A stretch of 52,384 bases of DNA, taken from Thermoplasmata archaeon (GTDB lineage Archaea; Thermoplasmatota; Thermoplasmata; Thermoplasmatales; Thermoplasmataceae). The DNA lies in NCBI GenBank assembly GCA_021794355.1, contig JAJYRA010000004.1, positions 1 through 52,384 of the forward strand, written 5' to 3'. Below the pieces are notes generated by a model. That model did not search any database. It worked only from the letters and a program-made list of their open reading frames with translations, and was not told the DNA's origin. The position numbers were made by a program, and so were the translations under genes. Numbering within the stretch: the first letter of the stretch is position 1; the number at the start of each line of letters is the position of its first letter. Positions 34,585-43,245 of this stretch are shown piece after piece.

Positions 34585-34782
34585 AGTGCTTCATGGGATC
34601 TACCATTCTTTCCTATCTCCACAGTAGATCAAAATGTGTGCCATCTTAACTGGAGTGAATCAATGATGAACCAGCAACTTTCTGATGCAGAACTACTGAC
34701 TTTTGCCCTCCTCTGGCGAAAGGATAATTTAAATGGACAAATGTTAAATAGCATTTTTGCAAATCTATTTAAGATTATCTGA
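34585..34782 (+). pseudogene. transposase N-terminal remnant
   Basis: The open frame from 34585 reads WDLPFFPISTVDQNVCHLNW and then MMNQQLSDAELLTFALLWRK before a stop at 34780. The LSDAELLTFALL helix is typical of the N-terminal region of IS982-type and related transposases. The catalytic domain is absent. It lies directly between VapC and the kdp operon. Confidence 0.5.
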
Positions 34783-34808
34783 AAAAATTATTATAATGCC
34801 GATGATTA

Positions 34809-34916
34809 ATGGCATCGATGTATATTTCTGTGGAATGGTTGGTTTTGCCCATCGTCCTGGTGGCTTTGAGCTGCGCGTATCTGCTATATAGTATAATAAG
34901 AGCTGAAAAAATATGA
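34809..34916 (+). CDS. kdpF: KdpF-like small membrane subunit
   Basis: A 35-codon frame from ATG 34809 (or ATG 34818) encodes one hydrophobic span, WLVLPIVLVALSCAYLLYSI, ending IRAEKI. The Y-L-x-Y-x-x-x-x-x-E ending matches bacterial KdpF, a 25-35-residue stabiliser of the KdpABC complex. It overlaps kdpA by 4 nt (ATGA). An inverted repeat atgcc/ggcat (34797-34816) straddles the start and may be an operator. Confidence 0.75.
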   Translation: MASMYISVEWLVLPIVLVALSCAYLLYSIIRAEKI

Positions 34917-36685
34917 GTTCTACCGTTGTATCATCCGGAAATTTCTGGACCACCTTCTTTGTTAACAATCGGGTGGTTTCTGGAGTAATAATAATAGCAC
35001 TTTACCTGGCCATATTGAGTTTTTTTGGTTATCTTATAGCGCCTTACATAAAGAAAATATATACAGGGGAAAATACGAAATTAAGAAAATATACAGACCC
35101 CATAATTGGAACCATAGAAAAGTTGGCAGGAGTTGACAGGAACGAAACCTATTCATTCAAGGGTTATTTTATATCACTAATTATTTTTAATTTTGTTGCA
35201 GGTGCTGTTACCTTCTTTTTTCTAATTTTTCAGGGTTATTTCTTCAGGGCACCGGGACAGAGTGTGATGTCCCCATCACTGGCTTTCAATACCATTGTAA
35301 GTTTCCTGACAAATACCAATCTTCAGCACTATTCCTCTCCTTCGGTCTTGACATATGTGGATCTTTCCATCGTGATTATTGGTTTGATGTTCATTTCTGC
35401 TGGGACAGGTTTTGCCGCGTCTATGGCCTTTGTGAGAGGTATAATGAATGATGATAAGAAATTGGGAAACTTTTTCCACGATTTTCTTGTGGCTATCTTT
35501 GATCTTATATTGCCTCTTTCGCTCATAGCCACTGTATTGCTAATCATCGTGGGTGTACCCGACGTAACTTACTCAAACATCATCATACATCCATTTTTTG
35601 GTAGACTAACGGTGAACATACCGGTGGGTCCAGTGGCTTCCCTTGAGGGTATTAAAAATATTGGAACCAATGGAGGAGGCTTTTACGGGGCCAATGCAGG
35701 GTACCCCTTTGAGAATCCCAATTGGATTTCCAACCTTATAGAGGTTGTCTCATTTACAATTATCCCCATTGGATCCATATTTGCCCTTGGCCAGGCCCTC
35801 AATAACAGAAAGTTTGGCATGATGATTTATGGAGTAATAATGGCACTGTTTGTATTCAGCGCTCTGATGACATTCTTTGGAGAAATAGCTGGTATTCCTG
35901 CAATGGCTAACCTGGGATTTAATTATGGAGGTAATTTTATTGGAAAGGAGACTGCCATTGGAATTTCCCAGAGTTCCATTTTTGCCAGTGGAGCGACATT
36001 GACCTCAACAGGAGCAGCAAATTCGGCTCTTATTGATTACACTCCTGCGGGAATATTGGGCGTATTGTTCCCCTTGCTTCTGAATGATCCTTTGGGTGGA
36101 GTGGGTACTGGTGTTCTAAATATTTTCACCTATGTCATCTTTACGGTGTTTCTTATCTCCCTCATGGTGGGTAAGCTTCCTGAAATTATGAGTCTTAAAG
36201 TGAGTTCAAAGGAGATCAAGTATTCCACTTACAGCCTCATAACTCATCCACTTATTATAATCATCCCCCTTGGTGTTGTAGTATTGCTTTCACCCATTCT
36301 CATGAGTTCCTTTATAAATACCAAACCAGATCAGATAACACAACTCCTGTATGAATTTGCTTCGGCTGCTTCCAACAACGGTTCGGAAATGGGAGGCTTT
36401 ACAACAAACTCAGCGTTTTTCAACATTATGGACGGAATAATCATATTACTGGGCAGATACCCCATAATAGGGTTTCAACTGGTAATAGCACAATCATTTG
36501 CGACAAAGAAGCCCAAGGTGATGTACGGAAGAACCTTCGATATTGGTTCCTTCTGGTTCGGATTGATGTTGTTTTTTACCATGATCCTATTGGGCCTGTT
36601 GTCATTCTTCCCAATTCTGGCCGTTGGACCATTACTTGCCTGGGGTAAATCCTTCTCTCTTCTCATAGGAGGCGGTCTCCTGTGA
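34913..36685 (+). CDS. kdpA: potassium-transporting ATPase subunit A
   Basis: 590-aa channel-like subunit of the high-affinity K+ pump, with about ten helices. Recognisable family blocks are YFLIFQGYFFRAPG, TNTNLQHYS (selectivity-type loop), IKNIGTNGGGFYGANAGYPFENP (second filter loop), LTSTGAANSALIDYTP and ASNNGSEMGGFTTN. ATG overlaps kdpF by 4 nt and the stop overlaps kdpB. Length matches bacterial KdpA. It takes up K+ when external potassium is low, which in acidophiles also helps maintain a reversed membrane potential (established knowledge). Confidence 0.95.
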   Translation: MSSTVVSSGNFWTTFFVNNRVVSGVIIIALYLAILSFFGYLIAPYIKKIYTGENTKLRKYTDPIIGTIEKLAGVDRNETYSFKGYFISLIIFNFVAGAVTFFFLIFQGYFFRAPGQSVMSPSLAFNTIVSFLTNTNLQHYSSPSVLTYVDLSIVIIGLMFISAGTGFAASMAFVRGIMNDDKKLGNFFHDFLVAIFDLILPLSLIATVLLIIVGVPDVTYSNIIIHPFFGRLTVNIPVGPVASLEGIKNIGTNGGGFYGANAGYPFENPNWISNLIEVVSFTIIPIGSIFALGQALNNRKFGMMIYGVIMALFVFSALMTFFGEIAGIPAMANLGFNYGGNFIGKETAIGISQSSIFASGATLTSTGAANSALIDYTPAGILGVLFPLLLNDPLGGVGTGVLNIFTYVIFTVFLISLMVGKLPEIMSLKVSSKEIKYSTYSLITHPLIIIIPLGVVVLLSPILMSSFINTKPDQITQLLYEFASAASNNGSEMGGFTTNSAFFNIMDGIIILLGRYPIIGFQLVIAQSFATKKPKVMYGRTFDIGSFWFGLMLFFTMILLGLLSFFPILAVGPLLAWGKSFSLLIGGGLL

Positions 36686-38673
36686 ATAAATATGTCGAGG
36701 CAATAATAAATGCGCTGAAAGAATTCGATCCCAGAAAGCTGTATAGAAATCCTGTAATGTTCATAACTGAAATTGCTCTTCTATTATCCATTTACCTTCT
36801 GGTATTTCATTCAGAATATGATCTTTCACTGAGTGGGCTCTACATTCCATTCTACATTTCAGTATTAGTTTTACTCTTCCTGACCATATTTTTCTCAACC
36901 CTTGCTGAGTCCCTGGCAGAGGGTAAGAGCAGAGATATCACCGCAAGTCTCAGGAAAATGAAAAAGGAAACGACCGGTAGATTGATCGTGGATAAGGAAG
37001 AAAAAATTGTGGATTCTTCAACCCTGAGAAAGGGTATGATTGTGGAGGTGAGGAAGAATGAGATGGTTCCCACGGACGGTGAGATTGCTGAGGGTAGTGG
37101 ATATTTCAATGAATCCTCCATAACAGGAGAGTCAAAGGCGGTCTTTAAGGTGACCGGAGATAGTGTCACCGGAGGAACAGTCTTTCTGGACGATTCCATA
37201 AAGGTGAGAATTACCGCAAATCCTGGGGAAACTTTTCTTGACAAGATGATCGAGATGGTGGAAGGTTCAGTGAGAAAAAAGACACCGAACGAACTTGCCC
37301 TATCAGTTCTTCTTTCTGGATTAACACTCATATTCATAGTGGTCACATCCTCCATCCTACCGCTTGGTTCTTTCATGAAGTTCGACGTAAATCTCATTCT
37401 TCTCGTTGTACTGTTAATAACACTTATACCAACGACCATAGGAGCACTACTTCCTGCCCTGGGAATTGCGGCCATTAACAAGGTTTCCCAGTTTAACGTG
37501 ATTGCAAAGAGTGGTAGGGCGGTTGAAAACGCTGGAGATATAGATACCATAATCCTGGACAAAACTGGAACCATAACAATGGGTGAACGGGACGCATCGA
37601 AGCTTTACCCAAATAAGGGCGTATCGGATGAAGTAATGGCTTCTGTGGCCTATCAGAGTTCATACATGGATGAAACCAGGGAGGGAATTTCCCTTATAAA
37701 ATACGTGAAGAACCTGTTTCCTGACATAGAGAAATACAAAATCAAGGATGCATCATTCATACCTTTCTCTTCAGAAACAAAATTCAGTGGTATTGCCTAT
37801 GACGATCATAAAATTTACAAGGGATCACCACACGCCATTTGGGATCTTATGGGCGAAAAGGATGGTTTTATAGATGCTGTATGTGCCGAGATTTCAAGCA
37901 GGGGTGGCACCGCTATGGTCTTGGTTGAGGATTCCCACGTGATTGGTGCCATTGAATTTAATGACATCATAAAGCCATGGATAGGGGAAAGAATCAAAAC
38001 GATGAAGACCATGAATATAAAAACAGTAATGTGCACGGGAGATAACGAATTGACAGCGGCCTATATATCAAGGGAAGCTGGCCTTGATGAATTTGTTGCA
38101 AACAGCAAACCTCAGGATAAGTACCTGAAAGTTGAGTCGGAAAAAAACCAGCAAAGAATGGTTGCAATGGTTGGAGACGGAACAAACGATGCTCCGGCCC
38201 TTGCACTGGCTGATGTTGGGTTGGCTATGAATAGCGGTACACAGGCAGCAAAGGATGCAGCAAATATGATTGATCTTGACAATGACCCTACGAAACTGAT
38301 GGATGTAATATTTCTCGGGAAACAAATATTGATTACAAGAGGGTCTCTTACAACATTCAGCATTGCCAACGATATTTCAAAATATTTCGTTATCATTCCT
38401 GCCATATTCTACATATTCCCTGCACTTTCTTTCATAAATATACTTGGATTTACTGATCCACTGCTTGCCATTACCTCTGCGCTTATTTTCAACACAATAA
38501 TAATTCCACTTTTGATTCCAATGGCCATAAGAGGGGTAAGGTTCAAGCCCTCTACGGTGGACCAGCTTCTTAAGAGGAATATTATGGTCTATGGCTTTGG
38601 CGGGGTTGTACTCCCGTTCATAGCCATAGGCTTGATCTATCACCTGTTGTTGGGGGTGGGTATACTATGGTAG
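36682..38673 (+). CDS. kdpB: potassium-transporting P-type ATPase subunit B
   Basis: 663-aa energising subunit. The phosphorylation site is ILDKTGTITMGE (near residue 293), the A-domain loop is SSITGESKAVF, and the P-domain ends with MVGDGTNDAPALA. The N-domain lies around 300-440. It starts with GTG overlapping the kdpA stop by 4 nt. Helices at the N-terminus and after the P-domain complete the P1A-type layout. Together with KdpA it couples ATP hydrolysis to K+ import. Confidence 0.95.
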   Translation: MNKYVEAIINALKEFDPRKLYRNPVMFITEIALLLSIYLLVFHSEYDLSLSGLYIPFYISVLVLLFLTIFFSTLAESLAEGKSRDITASLRKMKKETTGRLIVDKEEKIVDSSTLRKGMIVEVRKNEMVPTDGEIAEGSGYFNESSITGESKAVFKVTGDSVTGGTVFLDDSIKVRITANPGETFLDKMIEMVEGSVRKKTPNELALSVLLSGLTLIFIVVTSSILPLGSFMKFDVNLILLVVLLITLIPTTIGALLPALGIAAINKVSQFNVIAKSGRAVENAGDIDTIILDKTGTITMGERDASKLYPNKGVSDEVMASVAYQSSYMDETREGISLIKYVKNLFPDIEKYKIKDASFIPFSSETKFSGIAYDDHKIYKGSPHAIWDLMGEKDGFIDAVCAEISSRGGTAMVLVEDSHVIGAIEFNDIIKPWIGERIKTMKTMNIKTVMCTGDNELTAAYISREAGLDEFVANSKPQDKYLKVESEKNQQRMVAMVGDGTNDAPALALADVGLAMNSGTQAAKDAANMIDLDNDPTKLMDVIFLGKQILITRGSLTTFSIANDISKYFVIIPAIFYIFPALSFINILGFTDPLLAITSALIFNTIIIPLLIPMAIRGVRFKPSTVDQLLKRNIMVYGFGGVVLPFIAIGLIYHLLLGVGILW

Positions 38674-39323
38674 AATGGAAAAATATATTGAAAATATTCA
38701 AGAGATCATTGATTGTTACGGTGATTAGTCTGGTCCTCCTGGGACTTGTGATACCAACGGCCACTGCATTTATAGCTGAAAAGGTGGACCCCGGATCAGC
38801 CAATGGTAGTCAGATAAACATAAACGGTAAGATCTATGGGAGTTATCTTCTTGCCCAGGCATTTAATAGGTCATATTTCTTTCAACCAAGACCATCGGCC
38901 ATAAATTATAACCAGACTGAGTCAGGTGCACCATGTTGTTCTCCCAATACAAATGCCTCAATAAACCAGACACTAAAAAATCTCAATCAATTTGAGCAGA
39001 TGAACAAGAATGTGAGCATCTCACAGATTCCGGGAGAAATGATAATGGAATCCGATTCCGGGCTTGATCCAAACATACCACTGGCCGGAGCATACCTGGA
39101 AGAGCACAGAGTGGCACAGTCCATCATTAATCTTTCAGCCTCAAGAAATGTAACACTGACACTGACGGCAGTGAATCAATTCCTATATATGGAGATCAAT
39201 TCCACTGCAAAACAGACGTTCCCGGTTTTCGGCTCTTACTATGTGAATGTAATGTACCTTGATGTGGGTATAATCAATCTACTGATTAAGGAAGGGGTCA
39301 TAAAACAGTCATCTTTTGATTAG
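38667..39323 (+). CDS. kdpC: potassium-transporting ATPase subunit C
   Basis: 218-aa subunit with one N-terminal helix (about 12-35) and an outer domain. Family blocks include GSYLLAQAFNRSYFFQPRPSAINYN, PLAGAYLEEHRVAQSIINLSA and ITLTAVNQFLY-like. It overlaps kdpB by 7 nt. Its 3' end overlaps the convergent universal-stress gene by 15 nt. No KdpD/KdpE sensor pair is present in the window. Confidence 0.93.
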   Translation: MVEWKNILKIFKRSLIVTVISLVLLGLVIPTATAFIAEKVDPGSANGSQININGKIYGSYLLAQAFNRSYFFQPRPSAINYNQTESGAPCCSPNTNASINQTLKNLNQFEQMNKNVSISQIPGEMIMESDSGLDPNIPLAGAYLEEHRVAQSIINLSASRNVTLTLTAVNQFLYMEINSTAKQTFPVFGSYYVNVMYLDVGIINLLIKEGVIKQSSFD

Positions 39324-40118
39324 GAGTGAATCGATGGGAGCGTCCTTAATAATTTTTTTAATTTCAGAGTTTATTCTCACGTTAGAGTAATTATCCGGCC
39401 GTATACCCAATATTACAAGATCTGAAGATGTGGAATAGATCCTCTGCTGAACCGCCTCTCTCAGATCATCCCCATGGATTTCGGCTATTTCATAGTCAAG
39501 TTTCAACTCCTTCCATATTTCCGCATTCATAAGAGTTTTAAATCCGTGAATTTTTTTTCTATCGAATGATCTCATATCGCAGAGATAAAATTTTGAATTC
39601 ATCACTCTTGCCATAACAGCAGCAAGATAAACTGACTTCCTGGTATTCAATTTTTCACTCATTGGAACCAGTATCTTCTTGTAAGGATATGTATCCCTTT
39701 TTATTGAAAGGGAAGCAGTTGTATTTTTGGAATGCTTGAGAATATAATCGCCAATTCCCCCAAAGAGTGATGCGGAAACACCGGATCTGGAACGGAAACT
39801 CATCAATACGAGATCATAGTTTTTAGAGTTTGCTTCCCTTATAATTCCCTCCTTGACATTTCTAGCGCTCTGGATCTTTGGAATCACTTTCAGGCCCTTT
39901 TGACTGGATTCCTTGTAGGCGTGCATCACAACTGCGACTTTATCACTCCATGTAACTTCCCTGGTTTCATCCTTTATGGTCAAAGCAGTGATTTCAGATC
40001 CAAAAATTTTGGCAAAATCTGTAGCAAACTCAAATGCCCTTCTGGAACTATCCCCCTTAGCCATGGGAACAAGAATTCTATCTGTTTTTGCATAATAGGA
40101 TGAGACCTGATCTAACAT
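39309..40118 (-). CDS. tandem universal stress protein (UspA-like)
   Basis: 269-aa protein of two Usp domains. The first begins RILVPMAKGDSSRRAFEFAT, with DLVLMSFRSRSGVSASLFGG as the nucleotide-binding region; the second begins KILVPMSEKLNTRKSVYLAA, ending SDLVILGIRPDN. ATG 40118 starts the first domain; the in-frame extension to 40256 is AT-rich and unlikely. A TATA-like tatttatta near 40145 lies about 27 nt upstream. A regulatory link to Kdp is suggested by position alone: KdpD sensors carry a Usp domain and none is present here (inference). Confidence 0.85.
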   Translation of the reverse strand: MLDQVSSYYAKTDRILVPMAKGDSSRRAFEFATDFAKIFGSEITALTIKDETREVTWSDKVAVVMHAYKESSQKGLKVIPKIQSARNVKEGIIREANSKNYDLVLMSFRSRSGVSASLFGGIGDYILKHSKNTTASLSIKRDTYPYKKILVPMSEKLNTRKSVYLAAVMARVMNSKFYLCDMRSFDRKKIHGFKTLMNAEIWKELKLDYEIAEIHGDDLREAVQQRIYSTSSDLVILGIRPDNYSNVRINSEIKKIIKDAPIDSLLIKR

Positions 40119-40169
40119 GTATAATGTATTACATATGCATAATAAATACTTTTGTTTTGTATTAAAATC

Positions 40170-40187
40170 AGTATTATTAATAATACT
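40170..40187. promoter_or_regulatory. 18-bp perfect palindrome upstream of the Usp gene
   Basis: agtattattaataatact reads the same on both strands and lies about 50 bp before the Usp start, just outside its TATA box. It could be a regulator site; the AT-rich composition also allows chance. Confidence 0.35.
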
Positions 40188-40256
40188 ATTATTATGCAGA
40201 AATATTGCTATTATGTGTGCGAAAATAAAATATATATTATTGTCATAGTATAACAC

Positions 40257-40662
40257 ACCAATGTCAAAAGTCAGAGTACTTTAAGAGTTTTGTTTATGAT
40301 TTCATTTTAAATACTATTTATTACAATCTTCTCAAATATCAACTCAAGATTTGTTGAAAAGAGCAGTGCACGTTAAAGATAGATAATATTGCCTGAATTC
40401 AAAATTCTATTAGAGAATGAATAAGTTATTTTTCAGTGACTATCGGTAGAGTGTGGTGATAGAGTGGTTACCCCATCTCTTGTATTGCTCTACTATAGTT
40501 AAGACACTGTATGGTTTTAGTTGATTTTTTTCCTTACGGATTTGAGTAACATTATGAGCATTCGTTTGAACTGGGAAATAGTTCTGTTATTACTAAAAGT
40601 AACTATTCTAGGGAGGTTTCAATTTTCAGAATACCAACGACTATTCGACAATATCCAATAGG
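40257..40662. other. gene-poor region ending in an IS remnant
   Basis: About 400 bases between the divergent Usp gene and the exporter operon. The first 260 bases are AT-rich with no gene. The last 140 hold a decayed coding fragment shared with 51.8 kb, listed separately. Confidence 0.5.
40521..40661 (+). pseudogene. decayed mobile-element coding fragment, copy A
   Basis: The frame LIFFLTDLSNIMSIRLNWEIV (shown here by its ends: LIFF ... NWEIV) continues through GRFQFSEYQRLFDNIQ to a stop at 40659. It aligns with copy B at 51.8 kb (LVDFSLLADLTNF, MSIRLNWEIV, FPFSNYQ, CDN), and 31 bases are identical (40552-40582 and 51849-51879). Two eroded copies of one coding sequence imply a dispersed IS. 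The family is not recognised. Confidence 0.55.
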
Positions 40663-40676
40663 AAAAATATTTTATA
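40663..40676 (+). promoter_or_regulatory. TATA box of the five-gene exporter operon
   Basis: aaaatattttatag is centred about 28 nt before the ATG at 40699. A second copy of the core attttatag follows at about 40684-40692. No SD precedes the ATG. Confidence 0.5.
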
Positions 40677-40698
40677 GTATGTTATTTTATAGTCATCA

Positions 40699-41436
40699 AT
40701 GGAATTTGATAATAGAATTGAGAAGGGGCGTTCTCGAGGAAAGTCAGTCTCTAGAATGGAGTCCTCGGTTATCAAAGGAGATAATGAAGAGATAAATGAA
40801 GACTCTAAGAAAACCATCTTTGCATTGTCTATGACAGCGATTTTTCTGGGTTCTATCTTCCTTGGAGCCGGATTTATGGTTCACAGTACACAAGCAAAGG
40901 TAAGTGGAAATGGGTCAAGAAAAATTAATGACATCAATTATGTGACAATACAGGGCAATTACAGTCATACAGATATAAAAGTCCCGCAGATCAATGGTCA
41001 AGGATGGGAATACTTCAAAGCCAGCGTTCACTATTCATATACATTCACAGAAAATTTGAAGTATGGTTCTTCGGCAATTATAAAGACATACAACTTCCTG
41101 AATTTCCCTCCTCCTACTGTCTGCAGCGCATCACAATATGTATCAGCCCATGTTTCTAATTTCAATGGATATACTGGTTTAAAAACCATAGTTACGTACT
41201 ACCAGTCAAATATACGTAAAACTGATATTGTAACAACTCAGGAACTTGGGCTTGCAGGAACAATTTCCATGAGTGGTTGGTTTATTACATCCCTAAACGC
41301 CAATTTAAAAGTAGTAACTGCGGCGGATCCCTATTACAGTTACGTTACAGGTAGCTATACATATTCAAAAACCTATCCAATTTCCAGTCCTTCATTTCCT
41401 GTTAACTTTCCAATTACCATACCCATTGATGGATGA
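40699..41436 (+). CDS. secreted or membrane-anchored beta-rich protein, likely export cargo
   Basis: 245-aa protein. It has a polar N-terminal leader of about 37 residues (with KGRSRGKSVSR), a hydrophobic span TIFALSMTAIFLGSIFLGAG, and a small-residue motif STQA that could be a signal-peptidase site. The outer part of about 180 residues is rich in Tyr, Ser and Thr, beta-stranded, and holds a single Cys (TVCSAS). Repeated short tyrosine motifs appear, such as VHYSYTFT and YYSYVTGSYTYS. I recognise no family. Being first in an operon with an ABC ATPase and permease, it resembles a bacteriocin-like cargo gene (inference). Alternatively it is a surface adhesin. Confidence 0.7.
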   Translation: MEFDNRIEKGRSRGKSVSRMESSVIKGDNEEINEDSKKTIFALSMTAIFLGSIFLGAGFMVHSTQAKVSGNGSRKINDINYVTIQGNYSHTDIKVPQINGQGWEYFKASVHYSYTFTENLKYGSSAIIKTYNFLNFPPPTVCSASQYVSAHVSNFNGYTGLKTIVTYYQSNIRKTDIVTTQELGLAGTISMSGWFITSLNANLKVVTAADPYYSYVTGSYTYSKTYPISSPSFPVNFPITIPIDG

Positions 41437-41457
41437 TGTCAGATTTAAGGTGAAATA

Positions 41458-42423
41458 TTGAATAAAAATATCTTAGTTGCTAGTTTAATCACTCTGGCCT
41501 TCGTGATCATTTCTTTCACACCGGCCATAGTTGTGGGAATTGAGAAAGTTGGACCTGGAGGTAACATTTCCAGTGTAAAAACCCTGAATTACAGAGGAGT
41601 TACCCATGTTAGTATAACATATGTCAATTATAACAGTTCTCAAAAAATAACATGCTCTAAAAGTGTACTTACGAAAAACATAACTTTTAATCTGAATCTT
41701 TTGGATAGAAACGGAAATATTTCCATAAATGGGAATTCATATGGACTTTCAGCTACCGGTATGAAAAACATAATATTTGCAGACAGCCAATCCTTCCCAA
41801 GTGATCCCCTAAATGAAAATATCTCAAGTTATGGTAGAAGCTCCTTTCATATGGTGCATTCCCCCTATGAAAAACCCTTCGGCTACATGAAAACGATTTG
41901 CAATCTTTATTATTCTTCAATTCCATCTTATGCTCTTCCAGTTTTAAATGGGACGGTACTCTCAGCAGGAAGCATAACATCAAGCGTAACCTCCGGCTAC
42001 CTTTTGGGTGGTAAAGCTATGTATGCTGAATGCTCAAGTATAAATCTTATAGGCAATAGATCCTGCTTTGGCACGGATTTCAGCAGACTTTCACCAACTG
42101 AACGGGATCTTGTCGGTCCCACTCTCATATACAAACCCATAATGAATGCCGTAAATTCAACGTACAGTTTTAATATGTATATAACAACTACATATAACTT
42201 GGAATCCTCCAATGCACTGTTTAAAATAAACTTAACATATTACCTTGAGTTTGGAATTCTCACGGGATCAATATTTCTTATTGCAGCGGGTCTCTTTCTT
42301 TACGGCAGACGCAGAAAATGGTCCATTTGGCAATCATCCTTTCTGCCCATTGTTACAATAGTTGTCATGTCATTCTTAATTCTACCTTATACATATATGC
42401 TCTATTTCCCCTATTCGTTGTGA
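41458..42423 (+). CDS. membrane protein with large outer domain, exporter-associated
   Basis: 321-aa protein. The N-terminal helix (about 5-25) is followed by a 240-residue extracytoplasmic domain with many N-x-S/T sequons (NISS, NYNSS, NITFN, NRNGNIS-like) and several cysteines. Two C-terminal helices flank a basic loop GRRRKWS. The start is TTG at 41458 behind a good SD (aggtga, about 4-5 nt spacing). It lies 21 nt after the cargo-like gene and 9 nt before the ATPase, so it belongs to the same operon. The layout recalls accessory proteins of bacteriocin exporters, but no sequence family is recognised. Confidence 0.65.
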   Translation: MNKNILVASLITLAFVIISFTPAIVVGIEKVGPGGNISSVKTLNYRGVTHVSITYVNYNSSQKITCSKSVLTKNITFNLNLLDRNGNISINGNSYGLSATGMKNIIFADSQSFPSDPLNENISSYGRSSFHMVHSPYEKPFGYMKTICNLYYSSIPSYALPVLNGTVLSAGSITSSVTSGYLLGGKAMYAECSSINLIGNRSCFGTDFSRLSPTERDLVGPTLIYKPIMNAVNSTYSFNMYITTTYNLESSNALFKINLTYYLEFGILTGSIFLIAAGLFLYGRRRKWSIWQSSFLPIVTIVVMSFLILPYTYMLYFPYSL

Positions 42424-42432
42424 TGTGGAAGA

Positions 42433-43245
42433 ATGATTGAAATAAACAGCCTCTCAAAAATTTATAAAAACAGCACTGTTTATGAAAACTGCTCCTTTAA
42501 CATACCAGAAGGAAAAACATTGCTGATTGGACCAAATGGTATAGGAAAAACGACTCTTCTATCAATGATTTACGGATACAGAAGGCCCAGTAGTGGAAAC
42601 ATAAAGGTTTTTTCTCTAGATTCCGTGGGAGATATTCAGGAAATAAGGGAAAGAGTTTCCTACATACCAGCCGATGGAAATCTGCCACTCAACCTAAAGT
42701 TTAATGAATTGCTGGAGTACGTGGAATGCTTTGTTGATAGAAAAAAATTGGATCGTTATTTAACCTATTTCGGCATCGAATATCTCCTTAAAAAATACCC
42801 CTCAAATATGTCATCTGGCGAAAGGAAGCTCGCAAGAATTAGCATTGGTTTATCCATGGAAAGAGAGCTTACAATCCTGGATGAACCACTTATAAACATT
42901 GATAAACAGAGAAAAAACCTTCTCGTGAAATTACTGAATCATGAGGTCAGGAATGTTATCATGACAACTCATGAAGATGATTATATCTTTTATGGTAAAT
43001 TTAACATGATAGCAGTTAGAAGAAATATTCAAAAATCCAGGTCAGAACTATATCAATTGGATGAGCGTAAGAATGCCTTCAGCCTGAGAGTGAAAGATGA
43101 AAAGATAGTTGAAGAAATATTGAAAAGATATGATATTGAATTCGAACTTGAAGATGGGAATTTCTTAATCCAGACCATGTCAGAGAATTTAATTGCAGAG
43201 ATCTTTCCGTTCCTTCTAGAATACAGGAGGGTGTTGTTTGAATAG
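42433..43245 (+). CDS. ABC transporter ATPase of the five-gene exporter operon
   Basis: 270-aa ATPase. Walker A is LIGPNGIGKTTLL (about 33-45), the signature is MSSGERKLARI (variant of LSGGQ), Walker B is LTILDEPLINIDK, and the H-loop is MTTHEDD. The last 80 residues form a divergent C-terminal domain. The sequence fits exporter-type (ABC-2) ATPases. Its start is 9 nt after the previous gene, and its end overlaps the permease by 8 nt. Confidence 0.88.
   Translation: MIEINSLSKIYKNSTVYENCSFNIPEGKTLLIGPNGIGKTTLLSMIYGYRRPSSGNIKVFSLDSVGDIQEIRERVSYIPADGNLPLNLKFNELLEYVECFVDRKKLDRYLTYFGIEYLLKKYPSNMSSGERKLARISIGLSMERELTILDEPLINIDKQRKNLLVKLLNHEVRNVIMTTHEDDYIFYGKFNMIAVRRNIQKSRSELYQLDERKNAFSLRVKDEKIVEEILKRYDIEFELEDGNFLIQTMSENLIAEIFPFLLEYRRVLFE

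Noticed and set aside
36852-37574. 240-codon ORF antisense to kdpB
   Set aside because: It is a shadow of the strongly conserved kdpB reading frame and has no independent coding features.
40119-40256. N-terminal extension of the Usp gene up to 40256
   Set aside because: The added 46 residues are Asn/Ile-rich noise containing the TATA and palindrome region; the Usp domain begins shortly after ATG 40118.
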